Part shown: positions 26,103-34,495 of the stretch, piece after piece
How positions within the stretch are numbered: position 1 is the stretch's first letter
Layout: each line of letters opens with the position of its first letter
NCBI GenBank assembly: GCA_029567325.1
Contig: JAKQLF010000179.1
Location: 30,872-94,871 of the forward strand
Reading direction: 5' to 3'
Origin: Bacteroidota bacterium
GTDB lineage: Bacteria; Bacteroidota; Bacteroidia; Chitinophagales; Saprospiraceae
Length of the DNA: 64,000 bases
The notes under the pieces: model-generated
What the model was told of the DNA's origin: nothing
Seen by the model: the letters and a program-made list of their open reading frames with translations, nothing else
Databases searched by the model: none
Translations under genes and position numbers: made by a program

Positions 26103-28295
26103 TTAATTCTTTTTGGTTTCAAAAGATAAAACATCAAACTCTAGTTGCCTTAAGGATAAATCTGCGTCTCGCAACTTTACCCTCACTTGATGTCCCATGG
26201 CTATTTCGTGGCCCGAGTGTTTGGATATTGCCTTCATTCTGCTTGCAGCCAAAACATAATTTTCTGGAAGATTTTTGAACTGGACCAAACCTTCTGCTTT
26301 ACTTTCCAACAATTCTACGAAGAATCCTTTTTCAATCATTCCAGAAATCACTGCATCAAATTCTTGACCAATCTTATCCATCATAAACTCTACTTGTTTA
26401 TATTTCAAAGATTCCCGCTCAGCATCCATGGCTTTGCGTTCTTGTCTTGAAATGTGTTTACACTTCGTTTCCAAGATTTCTCTATCTACTCTGTAAGTCC
26501 TTTCGTTTAGGTTTTCATATAGTATTCGATGAGCAAGAACGTCGCTATATCTTCTGATAGGAGATGTAAAGTGGCTATAATATTCAAATGCAAGACCATA
26601 GTGTCCTATGTTATTGCTGGTATACTCTGCTTTAGCCATTGTTCTGATTGCCAATGGCTCCAATACTTTCAGCAATTCATTTTGCTCACTAGCTTTGGCC
26701 AATTCGTTAAATGATTTTGCAATGTTGGCAGGCTTGTCCAATTTCATTTGAAAACCCAGTTCTTTGGCAAATAATGCGAAATCAGTCAATCTGTCGATGT
26801 CTGGTTGATCGTGCACTCTATAGATGTAAGGAATTTCTGGGCTGCTCTTTTTAGCCATAAAATAAGCTACTTCTTTATTGGCCAATAACATAAAATCTTC
26901 AATGAGCATATTGGCGTCCTTGCGTTCTTTTACATAAATGCCAATTGGCTTTTTATTTTCATCCAGCTTAAATCTTATTTCATCGCTTTCAAAATTGATA
27001 CTGCCATTTTTAAATCTATCCTTTCTGAGTTTATGAGCAATTTCATTTACTTTTCGTAAAATATCTGCTAGGTCGCCTTCGCCACTATCCAATCGTTCTT
27101 GAGCCTCTTCATATGAAAATCTCCTTTTTGAATGGATAATGGTTTTTCCAATCCACTTACTGGTTATTTTATGTTTGAGATCAAAAGTAAAGACGGCAGA
27201 AAAAGTGTATTTATCTTCGTTGGCATTGAGCGAACAAAGGTCGTTGCTGAGTTTTTCTGGTAGCATTGGCAAAACTCTATCAACCAAGTAAACCGAAGTA
27301 GAACGCAAAAGCGCTTCTTTGTCCAAAGCAGAATTCTCCTTTAAAAAATGGGTAACATCTGCGATGTGTACACCAATTTCTGTTTCATTGGTTTCTTCTA
27401 TAAATCGGTAAGAAATAGCATCATCAAAATCTTTAGCGTCTGCGGGATCAATGGTAAAAGTGAGCACGTCTCTAAAGTCTCGGCGGATAGATTCTTCAAA
27501 TGAAGTGATGCGCCCTTCCATGGTCATTGCTTCTCTCAGTGCCTCTTCTGGAAAATCTAACTCAAAACCATTGCTGATGAGAATGGATTGCATAGCTACT
27601 TCATTGAGATCCGCTTCCGACAAGATTTCTCTTACTTTGCCCCAAACAGATTTGCTATGTTCAGATCCCCAACTGATGATGTCTGCCACTACCCTATTTC
27701 CATCTTCTGCGCCGTTGAGGTCTTTCAGTTTGACCAATACTTCTGGAAATTGATTGACAAGTTCGGGTAGGATTATACCATATTGGTTGAAAATCTTTAA
27801 CGTTCCAACAGTTTTTGACAAAGCTCTTTTGACTATTTCGACTACTTTGCCTTCGGGTTTTCTTTTGGACTTCATTTTCGGAACTTCAACTTTAACGATG
27901 TCCTTGTTCATTGCGCCTTTTAAGAAATTCTCAGGCACATAAACATCCTGCTCCTCACCATCCACGACAATATAAGCAGCACCAGACCTAGTCATGTCAA
28001 CTCTTCCAGTCACATAAGTTTTTGGATAAGCCTCAGTGGTAGCCTCCACTGTATTGCTTTTATTCCATTGGTATTTATCACCTCCTGTATTGACAATGAG
28101 GCCTTCATGTGCTAAACGCACAAGTATTTCAATGACAGTTTCTTTGTCTTTGTCAATTCTCAACTTATCCATTACTTGCTTGGCATTGTATCTCTTTCTT
28201 GGAGTTGCAGCGAAATGTTTGAGTAAAGCACTGGTTATTTGGGACACTGACCATGAAGATCTTCGGTTTCCTTTTCGGTGGGTATGTTTTGCCAT
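26103..28295 (-). CDS. rnr: Ribonuclease R
   Basis: A processive 3'-to-5' exoribonuclease that degrades structured RNA. The 730-residue protein has an N-terminal winged-helix region (residues about 15-75), cold-shock/OB domains (about 95-210), the RNB catalytic domain beginning near 265, and a C-terminal S1 domain (about 640-715). The catalytic acidic motif TIDPADAKDFDD lies at 281-292. DRVLPMLPEKLSNDLCSLN and HFTSPIRRYSDVLAHRIL are also typical. The length is usual for Bacteroidota RNase R. In other bacteria RNase R cooperates with SmpB and tmRNA, but the two genes are 23 kb apart here. Confidence 0.95.
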   Translation of the reverse strand: MAKHTHRKGNRRSSWSVSQITSALLKHFAATPRKRYNAKQVMDKLRIDKDKETVIEILVRLAHEGLIVNTGGDKYQWNKSNTVEATTEAYPKTYVTGRVDMTRSGAAYIVVDGEEQDVYVPENFLKGAMNKDIVKVEVPKMKSKRKPEGKVVEIVKRALSKTVGTLKIFNQYGIILPELVNQFPEVLVKLKDLNGAEDGNRVVADIISWGSEHSKSVWGKVREILSEADLNEVAMQSILISNGFELDFPEEALREAMTMEGRITSFEESIRRDFRDVLTFTIDPADAKDFDDAISYRFIEETNETEIGVHIADVTHFLKENSALDKEALLRSTSVYLVDRVLPMLPEKLSNDLCSLNANEDKYTFSAVFTFDLKHKITSKWIGKTIIHSKRRFSYEEAQERLDSGEGDLADILRKVNEIAHKLRKDRFKNGSINFESDEIRFKLDENKKPIGIYVKERKDANMLIEDFMLLANKEVAYFMAKKSSPEIPYIYRVHDQPDIDRLTDFALFAKELGFQMKLDKPANIAKSFNELAKASEQNELLKVLEPLAIRTMAKAEYTSNNIGHYGLAFEYYSHFTSPIRRYSDVLAHRILYENLNERTYRVDREILETKCKHISRQERKAMDAERESLKYKQVEFMMDKIGQEFDAVISGMIEKGFFVELLESKAEGLVQFKNLPENYVLAASRMKAISKHSGHEIAMGHQVRVKLRDADLSLRQLEFDVLSFETKKN

Positions 28296-28607
28296 AATTA
28301 TTAATTAAAATTCAAAGGTTGGGTTCAAAGGGCTTATTTGATTTGAATGCTTTGTGTTTTATAAAATGTAAGATCAAACGCTCTAGACTTTCTATTGCTA
28401 ATATAATCAATTTGATTTGTAAGAACCTGTAGACATGATAAAAAGCTTTTATCAGGACGAGATACTGTCATAATGTCTGATGTAAATTTATTTTTATGTC
28501 TTTTTGTCATGGAGAGCGGCCCGATTCTGAAATGTTGTCGCTAATAATGCTGATGGTATTTAATTTGATCTATATGTTTTATCTTTTTAAAACTTAAAAC
28601 AAAGACA
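28296..28607. other. Divergent spacer between rnr and hsp20 genes
   Basis: 312 bases of AT-rich DNA between the two divergent starts. It should hold the rnr promoter on the minus strand and the heat-shock promoter on the plus strand. I see no perfect TTG/TAnnTTTG pair and no convincing CIRCE-like inverted repeat. A TATCTTTT box at 28580-28587, 20 bases before the first hsp20 ATG, is the best candidate. No coding region is supported. Confidence 0.4.
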
Positions 28608-29015
28608 ATGTATTATTCAGCGCATAGATCAACACCATTCAACAACTTGTTTAAGCCGGTTATGGATGAAATATTTAGTGAAATCAACAAATTTGAACAC
28701 AACATCGGTAAACCTGCAGCCAACATCGTTGATAATAATGTTAACTACGAAATCCACTTATTTGTTCCTGGTTATGAAAAATCAGACTTCAATATCTCCT
28801 TGAAAGAAGGTAAAATAACCTTGGCTTCAGAAAAGCAATCCACAAATGAAGGATTTAAAGTTTCAGAATTTAAAATCACACCTTTCGCAAGAACATTTAC
28901 TATTCCACAAGACGTAGACGTAAGTGATATAAAGGCTTCGTATGATAATGGAATTTTAAAAGTTGCCTTCCAAAAAGCACAAGAGACTCAAGCCAGAACC
29001 ATAGAAATAATCTAA
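28608..29015 (+). CDS. Small heat-shock protein Hsp20, copy 1
   Basis: A 135-residue alpha-crystallin-family chaperone that holds unfolding proteins in the cytoplasm. The central domain shows NVNYEIHLFVPGYEKSDFNI, KEGKITLASEK, and the C-terminal conserved block SDIKASYDNGILKVAFQK, and it ends with a short extension containing an I-x-I-like motif (RTIEII). The gene is 26 bases upstream of a second Hsp20 gene; the two are clear but diverged paralogues and probably co-transcribed. Confidence 0.93.
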   Translation: MYYSAHRSTPFNNLFKPVMDEIFSEINKFEHNIGKPAANIVDNNVNYEIHLFVPGYEKSDFNISLKEGKITLASEKQSTNEGFKVSEFKITPFARTFTIPQDVDVSDIKASYDNGILKVAFQKAQETQARTIEII

Positions 29016-29041
29016 TTCATTAACTAATAAATATTTTAAAA

Positions 29042-29455
29042 ATGAGAAATAACGTTTTTTTCCCAACAACATTTGACAAAGCATTTACTCGTCACCCAAA
29101 AAGGTATGATTGGAATCAATTTGTCCAAAACCCATCTGTAAATATTTCAGAATCTGATGAGCAATTTTTAATTGAATTGGCCGCACCTGGTTTATCCAAG
29201 GAAGATTTTGAATTGAAAATTGAAAAAGATTTGTTGACAGTGTCTTCCAAAAAAGAAGAAACTACAGAAGAAAAGGATGGTAAATTTACCAGAAGAGAGT
29301 TCAATTTTGCTTCTTTCACCAGGTCTTTCCACTTACCAGAAGTAGTGGACAGCAATGCCATCAAAGCCAGCTATACAGACGGGATTTTGAAAATTCAGCT
29401 TCCAAAAAATGTAGAGTTGATAAAAAATAAAGTAAAAACTATAGAAATAGCATAA
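29042..29455 (+). CDS. Small heat-shock protein Hsp20, copy 2
   Basis: A 137-residue Hsp20 with the alpha-crystallin domain: FLIELAAPGLSKEDFELKIE, then the typical FTRREFNFASFTRSFHLPE and SNAIKASYTDGILKIQLPK. The C-terminal tail has VKTIEIA (I-x-I motif for oligomer contacts). It is more canonical than its neighbour, which lacks the RREF-type block. The two may form hetero-oligomers. A 9-bp hairpin terminator follows at 29512. Confidence 0.94.
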   Translation: MRNNVFFPTTFDKAFTRHPKRYDWNQFVQNPSVNISESDEQFLIELAAPGLSKEDFELKIEKDLLTVSSKKEETTEEKDGKFTRREFNFASFTRSFHLPEVVDSNAIKASYTDGILKIQLPKNVELIKNKVKTIEIA

Positions 29456-29509
29456 GCTATTGATAAATGATTACAACATCGTAGGGATTGTAATCGAGTG
29501 TTTGGGATG

Positions 29510-29552
29510 AGGGTGTACCACGTCAAAGGATATGGTACACCTTTATTATTTT
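29510..29552 (+). terminator. Terminator behind the hsp20 pair
   Basis: GGTGTACCA (29512-29520) and TGGTACACC (29533-29541) form a perfect 9-bp stem with a 12-base loop, followed by TTTATTATTTTTT. It lies between converging hsp20 and RNase G genes. Confidence 0.75.
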
Positions 29553-31103
29553 TTAATCCAATCGAATTTCGTCTCCATCTCGGTCAAAAAACCGGTATGC
29601 AAAAATGTCAAGATCCATGTCTTCGCTCAGCTTTATCCACTTTCTATACTTCAAAAACCATTTTATCTGTATGCTTTTAAAGCCTGTTGTAAGATAGGCC
29701 CTAAGGAATGGATGTGCAACTATAGACAATTTGGCATTTGGTCTGTTTTGCAAGATAAATTCCAAATCCCGAACTATGTTGTCAACGGCTAAAATTGCTG
29801 GTACTGATTTGCCGGTGCCTTGACATGTTGCACAAACCTCCTGTGTATCTATGTTGACAGCTGGCCTTACCCTTTGTCGGGTGATTTGCATCAACCCAAA
29901 TTTACTGAGCGGTAAAATGGTGTGTTGTGCTCTGTCGTTTTTCATGAATTCTTTCATGATCCTGAAAAGCTCAACCTTACTGTCATTGTTTCTCATATCT
30001 ATGAAATCAATCACAATAAGTCCACCAATATCTCTAAGTCGCAATTGCCTGGCAATCTCTTCACCTGCTTCTGCATTGACAAGCAAAGAAGCATCTTCCT
30101 GATCTCTCTTGAGCGCTTTGGGACCACTATTGACGTCAATAACGTGCATTGCCTCTGTCGGTTCTATGACAATGTACGCACCACTTGGCATCGTAGAAGT
30201 TTTACCAAAAGAAGACTTTACTTGTCGGCTCACTTCAAATTGATCAAAAATGGGTTTACTACCTTTGTACATTTGTACAATTCCGATTTTGTCTGGAGCG
30301 ACACTTTTCATAAAGTCACGAACGCCATCGTAAATTTCCTTACTATTCACAGTAATCTTTGTGAAATTTTCACTGAGGATGTCTCTGAGAATAGATTGCG
30401 TTTTATCAATTTCGCTCAACAATTTACCCGGCTCGGTAGCAACCCGAAGTTCAGTATAAATTTTCTCCCATTTTTCAGAAAGTTCTCTTATCTCCGTATG
30501 TAAATCCGCTACTTTTTTCCCTTCAGCTGCGGTCCTTACTATGGCTCCAAAGCCTTTTGGTTTGATACTTTCAACCAACACTTTGAGTCTTTTACGCTCT
30601 TCGGCGCTTCCTATTTTTTTGGAAACAGCAACAGTATCAGAAAATGGAGCCAACACCAAATACCTTCCAGGTAAAGTAATTTCACAACTAAGTCTTGGTC
30701 CCTTGGTAGAAATAGGCTCTTTCAAAACTTGAACAAGTACCATTTCATTTTTTCCAAAGACATTATCGATCTTCCCATTTTTGGGATTATCACCTTCACG
30801 CTCAAAATTGTCTAGGAGATGGGTATTGTATTTTTTCTTAAGAATGTCATTGGTATACTTTGACAATGACTTGATCTGAGGACCCAGATCGGTGTAATGT
30901 AAAAAAGCATCTTTCCTGCTGCCAATATCCATAAATGCAGCATTCAGACTGGGCATTGTCTTTTTTATTTGCCCCAAAAAAATATCTCCAACAGAAAAAC
31001 TTACACTAGTTTTTTGACGATGAAGCTCTACCAGCTTACCGTTTTCCAACAATGCTATTTCTACTTCTGTAGGAGAAGAATTAATGACTAATTCTTTTTC
31101 CAC
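29553..31103 (-). CDS. rng: Ribonuclease G/E family endoribonuclease
   Basis: A 516-residue endoribonuclease of the RNase E/G family, with roles in rRNA maturation and mRNA decay. It starts MEKELVINSSPTEVEIALLE. An S1-like domain follows (VGDIFLGQIKKTMPSLNAAF, residues about 38-57), then the RNase H-like/DNase I-like catalytic part. GGLIVIDFIDM near 350 holds the metal-binding Asp residues, and CATCQGTGK near 425 is the zinc-link. It lacks the long C-terminal scaffold of enterobacterial RNase E, so it is of the G type. It lies downstream of the HU, TPR and mini-protein genes but is separated from them by 400 bases with a strong hairpin. Confidence 0.94.
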   Translation of the reverse strand: MEKELVINSSPTEVEIALLENGKLVELHRQKTSVSFSVGDIFLGQIKKTMPSLNAAFMDIGSRKDAFLHYTDLGPQIKSLSKYTNDILKKKYNTHLLDNFEREGDNPKNGKIDNVFGKNEMVLVQVLKEPISTKGPRLSCEITLPGRYLVLAPFSDTVAVSKKIGSAEERKRLKVLVESIKPKGFGAIVRTAAEGKKVADLHTEIRELSEKWEKIYTELRVATEPGKLLSEIDKTQSILRDILSENFTKITVNSKEIYDGVRDFMKSVAPDKIGIVQMYKGSKPIFDQFEVSRQVKSSFGKTSTMPSGAYIVIEPTEAMHVIDVNSGPKALKRDQEDASLLVNAEAGEEIARQLRLRDIGGLIVIDFIDMRNNDSKVELFRIMKEFMKNDRAQHTILPLSKFGLMQITRQRVRPAVNIDTQEVCATCQGTGKSVPAILAVDNIVRDLEFILQNRPNAKLSIVAHPFLRAYLTTGFKSIQIKWFLKYRKWIKLSEDMDLDIFAYRFFDRDGDEIRLD

Positions 31104-31455
31104 AGTATATCTTTTGCAGTAATGCTTTACACATTACCTATTAATAAATTGACAAAATGAATAAATTGTCTTGAATTCTGGTTAGTTGAATTCAGACAAC
31201 TGTAGTATAAGTAGAAAGCTCACTATTGGATAACATTCAAAAAACCCATAAACAACATTGAATAAAAAACTCAATGATTTACAAGCCTAATTAAAGACTG
31301 AAGGTACTTTAACCTACATGAAGGTAAAAGCACAATCATTCATCACCAATATCAACAAATAGTATAAGTATAATAATAAAACAAAATTACAAATGCGAAA
31401 TCACATTTGTAGCATTGAGAGGGGTGAATTATAAATTTCTTTTTTTAAACAGAAG
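31104..31455. other. Spacer upstream of RNase G
   Basis: About 350 bases of AT-rich DNA that should contain the RNase G promoter on the minus strand. A minus-strand TAATTTTG (plus 31382-31389) matches the -7 box, but lacks a TTG at the right distance. Next to it is a 7-bp inverted repeat, ACAAATG/CATTTGT (31389-31395 and 31404-31410), a possible operator. No reading frame is supported. Confidence 0.35.
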
Positions 31456-31497
31456 AAAGGTTATCCTTACTATCATCTATAGTAAGGATAACCTTTT
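31456..31497 (-). terminator. 18-bp perfect hairpin, terminator of the mini-protein gene
   Basis: AAAGGTTATCCTTACTAT (31456-31473) pairs completely with ATAGTAAGGATAACCTTT (31479-31496) around a 5-base loop. On the minus strand it lies 7 bases after the stop of the 29-residue gene and is followed by CTTCTG and T-rich sequence. It may terminate in both directions. Confidence 0.75.
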
Positions 31498-31503
31498 ATC
31501 ATT

Positions 31504-31593
31504 TTACTTCTTCTTATGTCTGTTCTTTCTAAGACGCTTCTTTCTCTTGTGTGTAGCAATCTTATGTCTTTTTCTTTTTTTACCGCAAGGCAT
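31504..31593 (-). CDS. 29-residue basic protein, AURKAIP1/COX24-domain-like (probable ribosomal mini-protein)
   Basis: A 30-codon frame starting ATG at 31593. The product begins MPCGKKRKRHKIATHKRKKR and ends LRKNRHKKK; more than half of its residues are Lys, Arg or His. It matches the tiny AURKAIP1/COX24-domain family conserved in Bacteroidota, related to mitochondrial ribosomal protein mS38. From that relationship and its charge, it probably binds rRNA. The gene is 30 bases downstream of the TPR gene and is closed by a strong hairpin. It is short enough to be missed by standard gene callers. Confidence 0.85.
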   Translation of the reverse strand: MPCGKKRKRHKIATHKRKKRLRKNRHKKK

Positions 31594-31623
31594 GTTTACA
31601 TAATTTTGTTAAATTAAAAAATA

Positions 31624-32403
31624 TTATTTCTTGTTGCAAGTTGCGAGGTATTGATCTCTCAACTCACTATTTCCTTTTCTATCATAAACTTCTGCCAGAA
31701 GGCAATGAGCCATTTGATTTTCAGGTTCAAGTTTCAAAACTGTTTCCAGGCGTTCTACTGCACGATCCAATTGATTGGTTTGCAAAGCCAAACGTGCCAA
31801 TTGATTCATCACAGCAGTATTTTCTGGATATTTGGTATTCAGATCTCTTAACATCAAGATACCCTTCATTGGTTCCTCCTTCAACGGACGCTCAACATAA
31901 ACAAGCGCTTCATTGATTTGAAAATCTACCTTTTGAGGGTCTAGAGAACGAGCATTTTCAAATGCTTTTACAGCTTTTTCGGCGGCAAAATCCTTTGTTA
32001 CTTCGTCTTCTTCACCTTTTAATGCCAGTAAGTAGGTGGTTCCCGCCATAGACCATGAATCAGCATCATTGATCAATTTTGCAATCTCTTCTGCATAGTA
32101 GCCTGAAATGGTTGGAAAACCATAATCATACCAAGTCGACGCGTAATTTTTTAAAACGTCCGCTTTTTCAGTACCCTCAACCTTGTCAGCATCAGATTTT
32201 AGATTTTGCAAAATGGTATTCTGCTCTACAGAAAGTTGATCGCGCGCTGCAATAAGCAAATTGTCAATACTGGTTGCTTCCAGATTTTGAGATCTGGTCT
32301 TTTCCAGATCTTTGATATTTTTGGGTTTGTGGTCAAAGCCAAAATAAAGCAGTGCTACCAATACTACAGAAAGGATAATTACAATATTTTGTGCTTTTAG
32401 CAT
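31624..32403 (-). CDS. Membrane-anchored TPR protein
   Basis: A 259-residue protein with an N-terminal membrane segment (NIVIILSVVLVALLYFGF, residues 6-23) and a C-terminal run of tetratricopeptide helices (LARLALQTNQLDRAVERLET; LLAEVYDRKGNSELRDQYL). It probably scaffolds a complex at the inner membrane. It is 15 bases behind the HU gene and 30 bases ahead of the mini-protein gene. HU, TPR protein, mini-protein and RNase G in this order recur in Bacteroidota, as I recall it. Function unknown. Confidence 0.82.
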   Translation of the reverse strand: MLKAQNIVIILSVVLVALLYFGFDHKPKNIKDLEKTRSQNLEATSIDNLLIAARDQLSVEQNTILQNLKSDADKVEGTEKADVLKNYASTWYDYGFPTISGYYAEEIAKLINDADSWSMAGTTYLLALKGEEDEVTKDFAAEKAVKAFENARSLDPQKVDFQINEALVYVERPLKEEPMKGILMLRDLNTKYPENTAVMNQLARLALQTNQLDRAVERLETVLKLEPENQMAHCLLAEVYDRKGNSELRDQYLATCNKK

Positions 32404-32418
32404 AAACCTTTTTAATTA

Positions 32419-32733
32419 TTAATCGTCGTCTCCGTCGTCTTCAGGAAGAGAACTTACATTGTCTTTCACCTGCTCAACAAAAATCTTCGCTGGTTTAAAA
32501 GATGGAATATAGTGTTCAGGAATTTCGATAGCCTTATTTTTCTTGATGTGTCTACCAATTTTCTTAGCTCTTCTTTTGATTACAAAAGAACCAAATCCTC
32601 TAATATATACGTTTTCACCTCCTGCCAGAGAATCCCTTACTTCAGTAAAAAAAGACTCCAATGTTACAAGTACGTCTACTTTTGCTACTCCCGTTTTCTC
32701 AGCTATAGAAGAAACTAAGTCTGCTTTCCTCAT
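32419..32733 (-). CDS. HU/IHF-family DNA-binding protein
   Basis: A 104-residue histone-like protein that bends and compacts DNA. It begins MRKADLVSSIAEKTGVAKVD, followed by the conserved beta-arm region VYIRGFGSFVIKRRAKKIGR and IPEHYIPSFKPAKIF (the family signature is usually P-x-F-K-x-G-K; here FKPAKIF). The acidic tail (PEDDGDDD) is an unusual addition to the normal 90-residue HU. It is the first gene of a leftward group with a TPR protein and a basic mini-protein. Confidence 0.93.
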   Translation of the reverse strand: MRKADLVSSIAEKTGVAKVDVLVTLESFFTEVRDSLAGGENVYIRGFGSFVIKRRAKKIGRHIKKNKAIEIPEHYIPSFKPAKIFVEQVKDNVSSLPEDDGDDD

Positions 32734-33116
32734 CTATATAATTTTATATTTTGATACTAATTTTTCCAAAAGAGGTGCAAATTTCTAAATATTTATGGAA
32801 ACTCAAAATTATTGAGCTTATTTTTCATCATTTTAATCGAGTTTTTTTCAAGATAACGTATTCATTTACAGTAATTTGAAATTTGCCTCTTTTTATTGCC
32901 ATATATTATTTGGTTCCTTTACCTTCCTCGCCCTCATACCTTCGGCATATAAACGCGCAACAGATAGTTTACAATAAATTAAACCAGAGTTTTCAAGGTG
33001 TTTACATTATTATGTGTTGTAAACTTCCATATTCTAATACGTAAACACATTTGTGTATAGTATCTTTGTGTCTGAAAAGGTCAATTAACAAAACTGCCTC
33101 CAAAAAAGAAATAACT
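32734..33116. other. Divergent spacer with repeated GTTTAC/GTAAAC hexamers
   Basis: 383 bases between HU (minus) and the T9SS cargo gene (plus). GTTTAC occurs at 32967 and 33000, and its complement GTAAAC at 33019 and 33041, so four half-sites fall within 80 bases, followed by ACACA-TT-TGTGT (33045-33056) and a TATCTTTG -7 box (33061-33068), about 50 bases before the ATG. There is no TTG at the canonical distance. The cluster of half-sites could be an operator. Confidence 0.45.
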
Positions 33117-34142
33117 ATGTTGAAGTTAAAATTTGTAATCTTCTGTTTGCTGCTTGCTCAATTTTCATTTGCCCAAAACTATAAATCATCACAATCTACA
33201 TTGGTTATCAAAAAGACGGCTGATTGGTGTCCGTTTTGTGGATCATACGGTTGGGACTTTTTTCATGGGCTTTACACAGATGTGAAAAATAATCCCGATG
33301 CCATTTTGATTGCTATGCACTATTCTGGCGGGTTGCAAAATGCTACTTCTTTGGAAATAACCAACAACTTTAATTTGCAGGGGCAACCCGTATTTCTTGT
33401 AAACAATGCCGATATATTGGTGAATTCTTCCAATGTAAACACCAAAATCACTCAGGTAAAATCGACCATCAGTTCCAATGGACAATTGGTTTCACCCATT
33501 GGCGTAGATTTATCCTTATTCAAAACCGGAAATAACTTCACGGCTACCATAAGTGCAAAAGCCAATCAAGACCTCAATGGAGTCAATACTTTTGCTGGTT
33601 TATATTTGGTAAGAAATAACTTGGTACACAATCAATCTGGAAGAAATACTTCTGCAGTACACATCAATGTTCTAGAAAAAAACTTGATTGCAGAAAGCAC
33701 TTGGGGTAAGCCACTCTTCACTGGCAACATTGCCAAAAATAATACTACTTCAGTCGACGTGCCTATTCCTAGCTTTGCAACCAGCGCAGATCTTAAATTA
33801 TTATTGATCGTATGGAATAAATTACCAAATGGTTCTTATGCTTTTTTGAATGCTCAAATGATCAATTCCAATAGCATAACCACTTCAAATGTGGACTTAA
33901 GTATTGCAGAATCATTGTCGGTAAGCCCTTCAGAAACTTCTATAAATGTATCTTGGCCGGGGAGAAAAATAGACGCCGCCGTATTGATCAATCAACTTGG
34001 CCAAATGATCAGCCTTCAAAAAATAGAAGGCCAAGTCAATGAAGCAGTTTTCTCAAAACCTTCTTTACCCGTTGGTGTCTATCAAATAAGCATCATCAGT
34101 GAAGGTAAAAAGGCTACTAAATCTATTTTCTTAAACGAATAA
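33117..34142 (+). CDS. Exported thioredoxin-like protein with T9SS sorting domain
   Basis: A 341-residue secreted protein. From ATG 33117 it has a signal peptide (LKFVIFCLLLAQFSFAQ) and a thioredoxin-like domain with TADWCPFCGSYGWDFF, a CxxC redox motif resembling Omp28-related proteins. A beta-rich middle follows, and the C-terminus has a type A type-IX sorting domain: AVLINQLGQMISLQKIEGQ, LPVGVYQISI and KSIFLNE. The T9SS would carry it through the outer membrane and leave it on the surface or free. The start was chosen because the signal peptide begins there; the frame is open 66 bases upstream. Confidence 0.9.
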   Translation: MLKLKFVIFCLLLAQFSFAQNYKSSQSTLVIKKTADWCPFCGSYGWDFFHGLYTDVKNNPDAILIAMHYSGGLQNATSLEITNNFNLQGQPVFLVNNADILVNSSNVNTKITQVKSTISSNGQLVSPIGVDLSLFKTGNNFTATISAKANQDLNGVNTFAGLYLVRNNLVHNQSGRNTSAVHINVLEKNLIAESTWGKPLFTGNIAKNNTTSVDVPIPSFATSADLKLLLIVWNKLPNGSYAFLNAQMINSNSITTSNVDLSIAESLSVSPSETSINVSWPGRKIDAAVLINQLGQMISLQKIEGQVNEAVFSKPSLPVGVYQISIISEGKKATKSIFLNE

Positions 34143-34156
34143 GGAATAAATGATTG

Positions 34157-34178
34157 AGAAGTAATTTTATACTTCTCT
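34157..34178 (+). terminator. Stem-loop behind the T9SS cargo gene
   Basis: GAGAAGTA (34157-34164) and TACTTCTC (34171-34178) form an 8-bp stem with a 6-base loop, 14 bases after the stop. There is no T run, so it may stabilise the mRNA end rather than terminate. Confidence 0.4.
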
Positions 34179-34291
34179 AAACTAGGGACGATAGACGAGA
34201 GTTGAAAGTTTACTTTTTGTCGGTTCAAAGAAAAATAGAATAGAAAAGGTGAAGAATTTGACCCATAAAGCCGTCCTTCATCTTTCTTCTT

Positions 34292-34492
34292 TCATCTTCT
34301 AATGTCGATTGCTGCTTCACGGCCCACCTCACTTTCTGTATAAAAAAGTGCTCTGACGTCAATTGATTTTTCTGTGATGACTTGATGTTGGGCTTTGACA
34401 TATGGAACATGATGATTCATCCATTTTAAAGATAAAATCAAAGCAATAAGTACCAAAATGAAAACGCCGCAATTTCTTATCCTTTTGATCAT
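34292..34492 (-). CDS. Small membrane-anchored protein downstream of the YeiH-type exporter
   Basis: A 66-residue product with one N-terminal hydrophobic helix (CGVFILVLIALILSLKWM, residues 8-25), then a polar tail ending DVRALFYTESEVGREAAIDI plus RR. It begins 3 bases after the stop of the exporter gene, so it is probably translated from the same message and may be a small accessory subunit. I do not recognise the family. A second overlapping frame (34225-34410) is judged a shadow. Confidence 0.55.
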   Translation of the reverse strand: MIKRIRNCGVFILVLIALILSLKWMNHHVPYVKAQHQVITEKSIDVRALFYTESEVGREAAIDIRR

Positions 34493-34495
34493 GAC

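Noticed and set aside
28296..28607. CIRCE-type heat-shock operator before the hsp20 pair
   Set aside because: No inverted repeat of the expected TTAGCACTC-N9-GAGTGCTAA type is present.
29922..30503. 193-residue plus-strand frame opposite RNase G
   Set aside because: It is a mirror frame of the conserved RNase G catalytic region; its sequence shows no recognisable domain.
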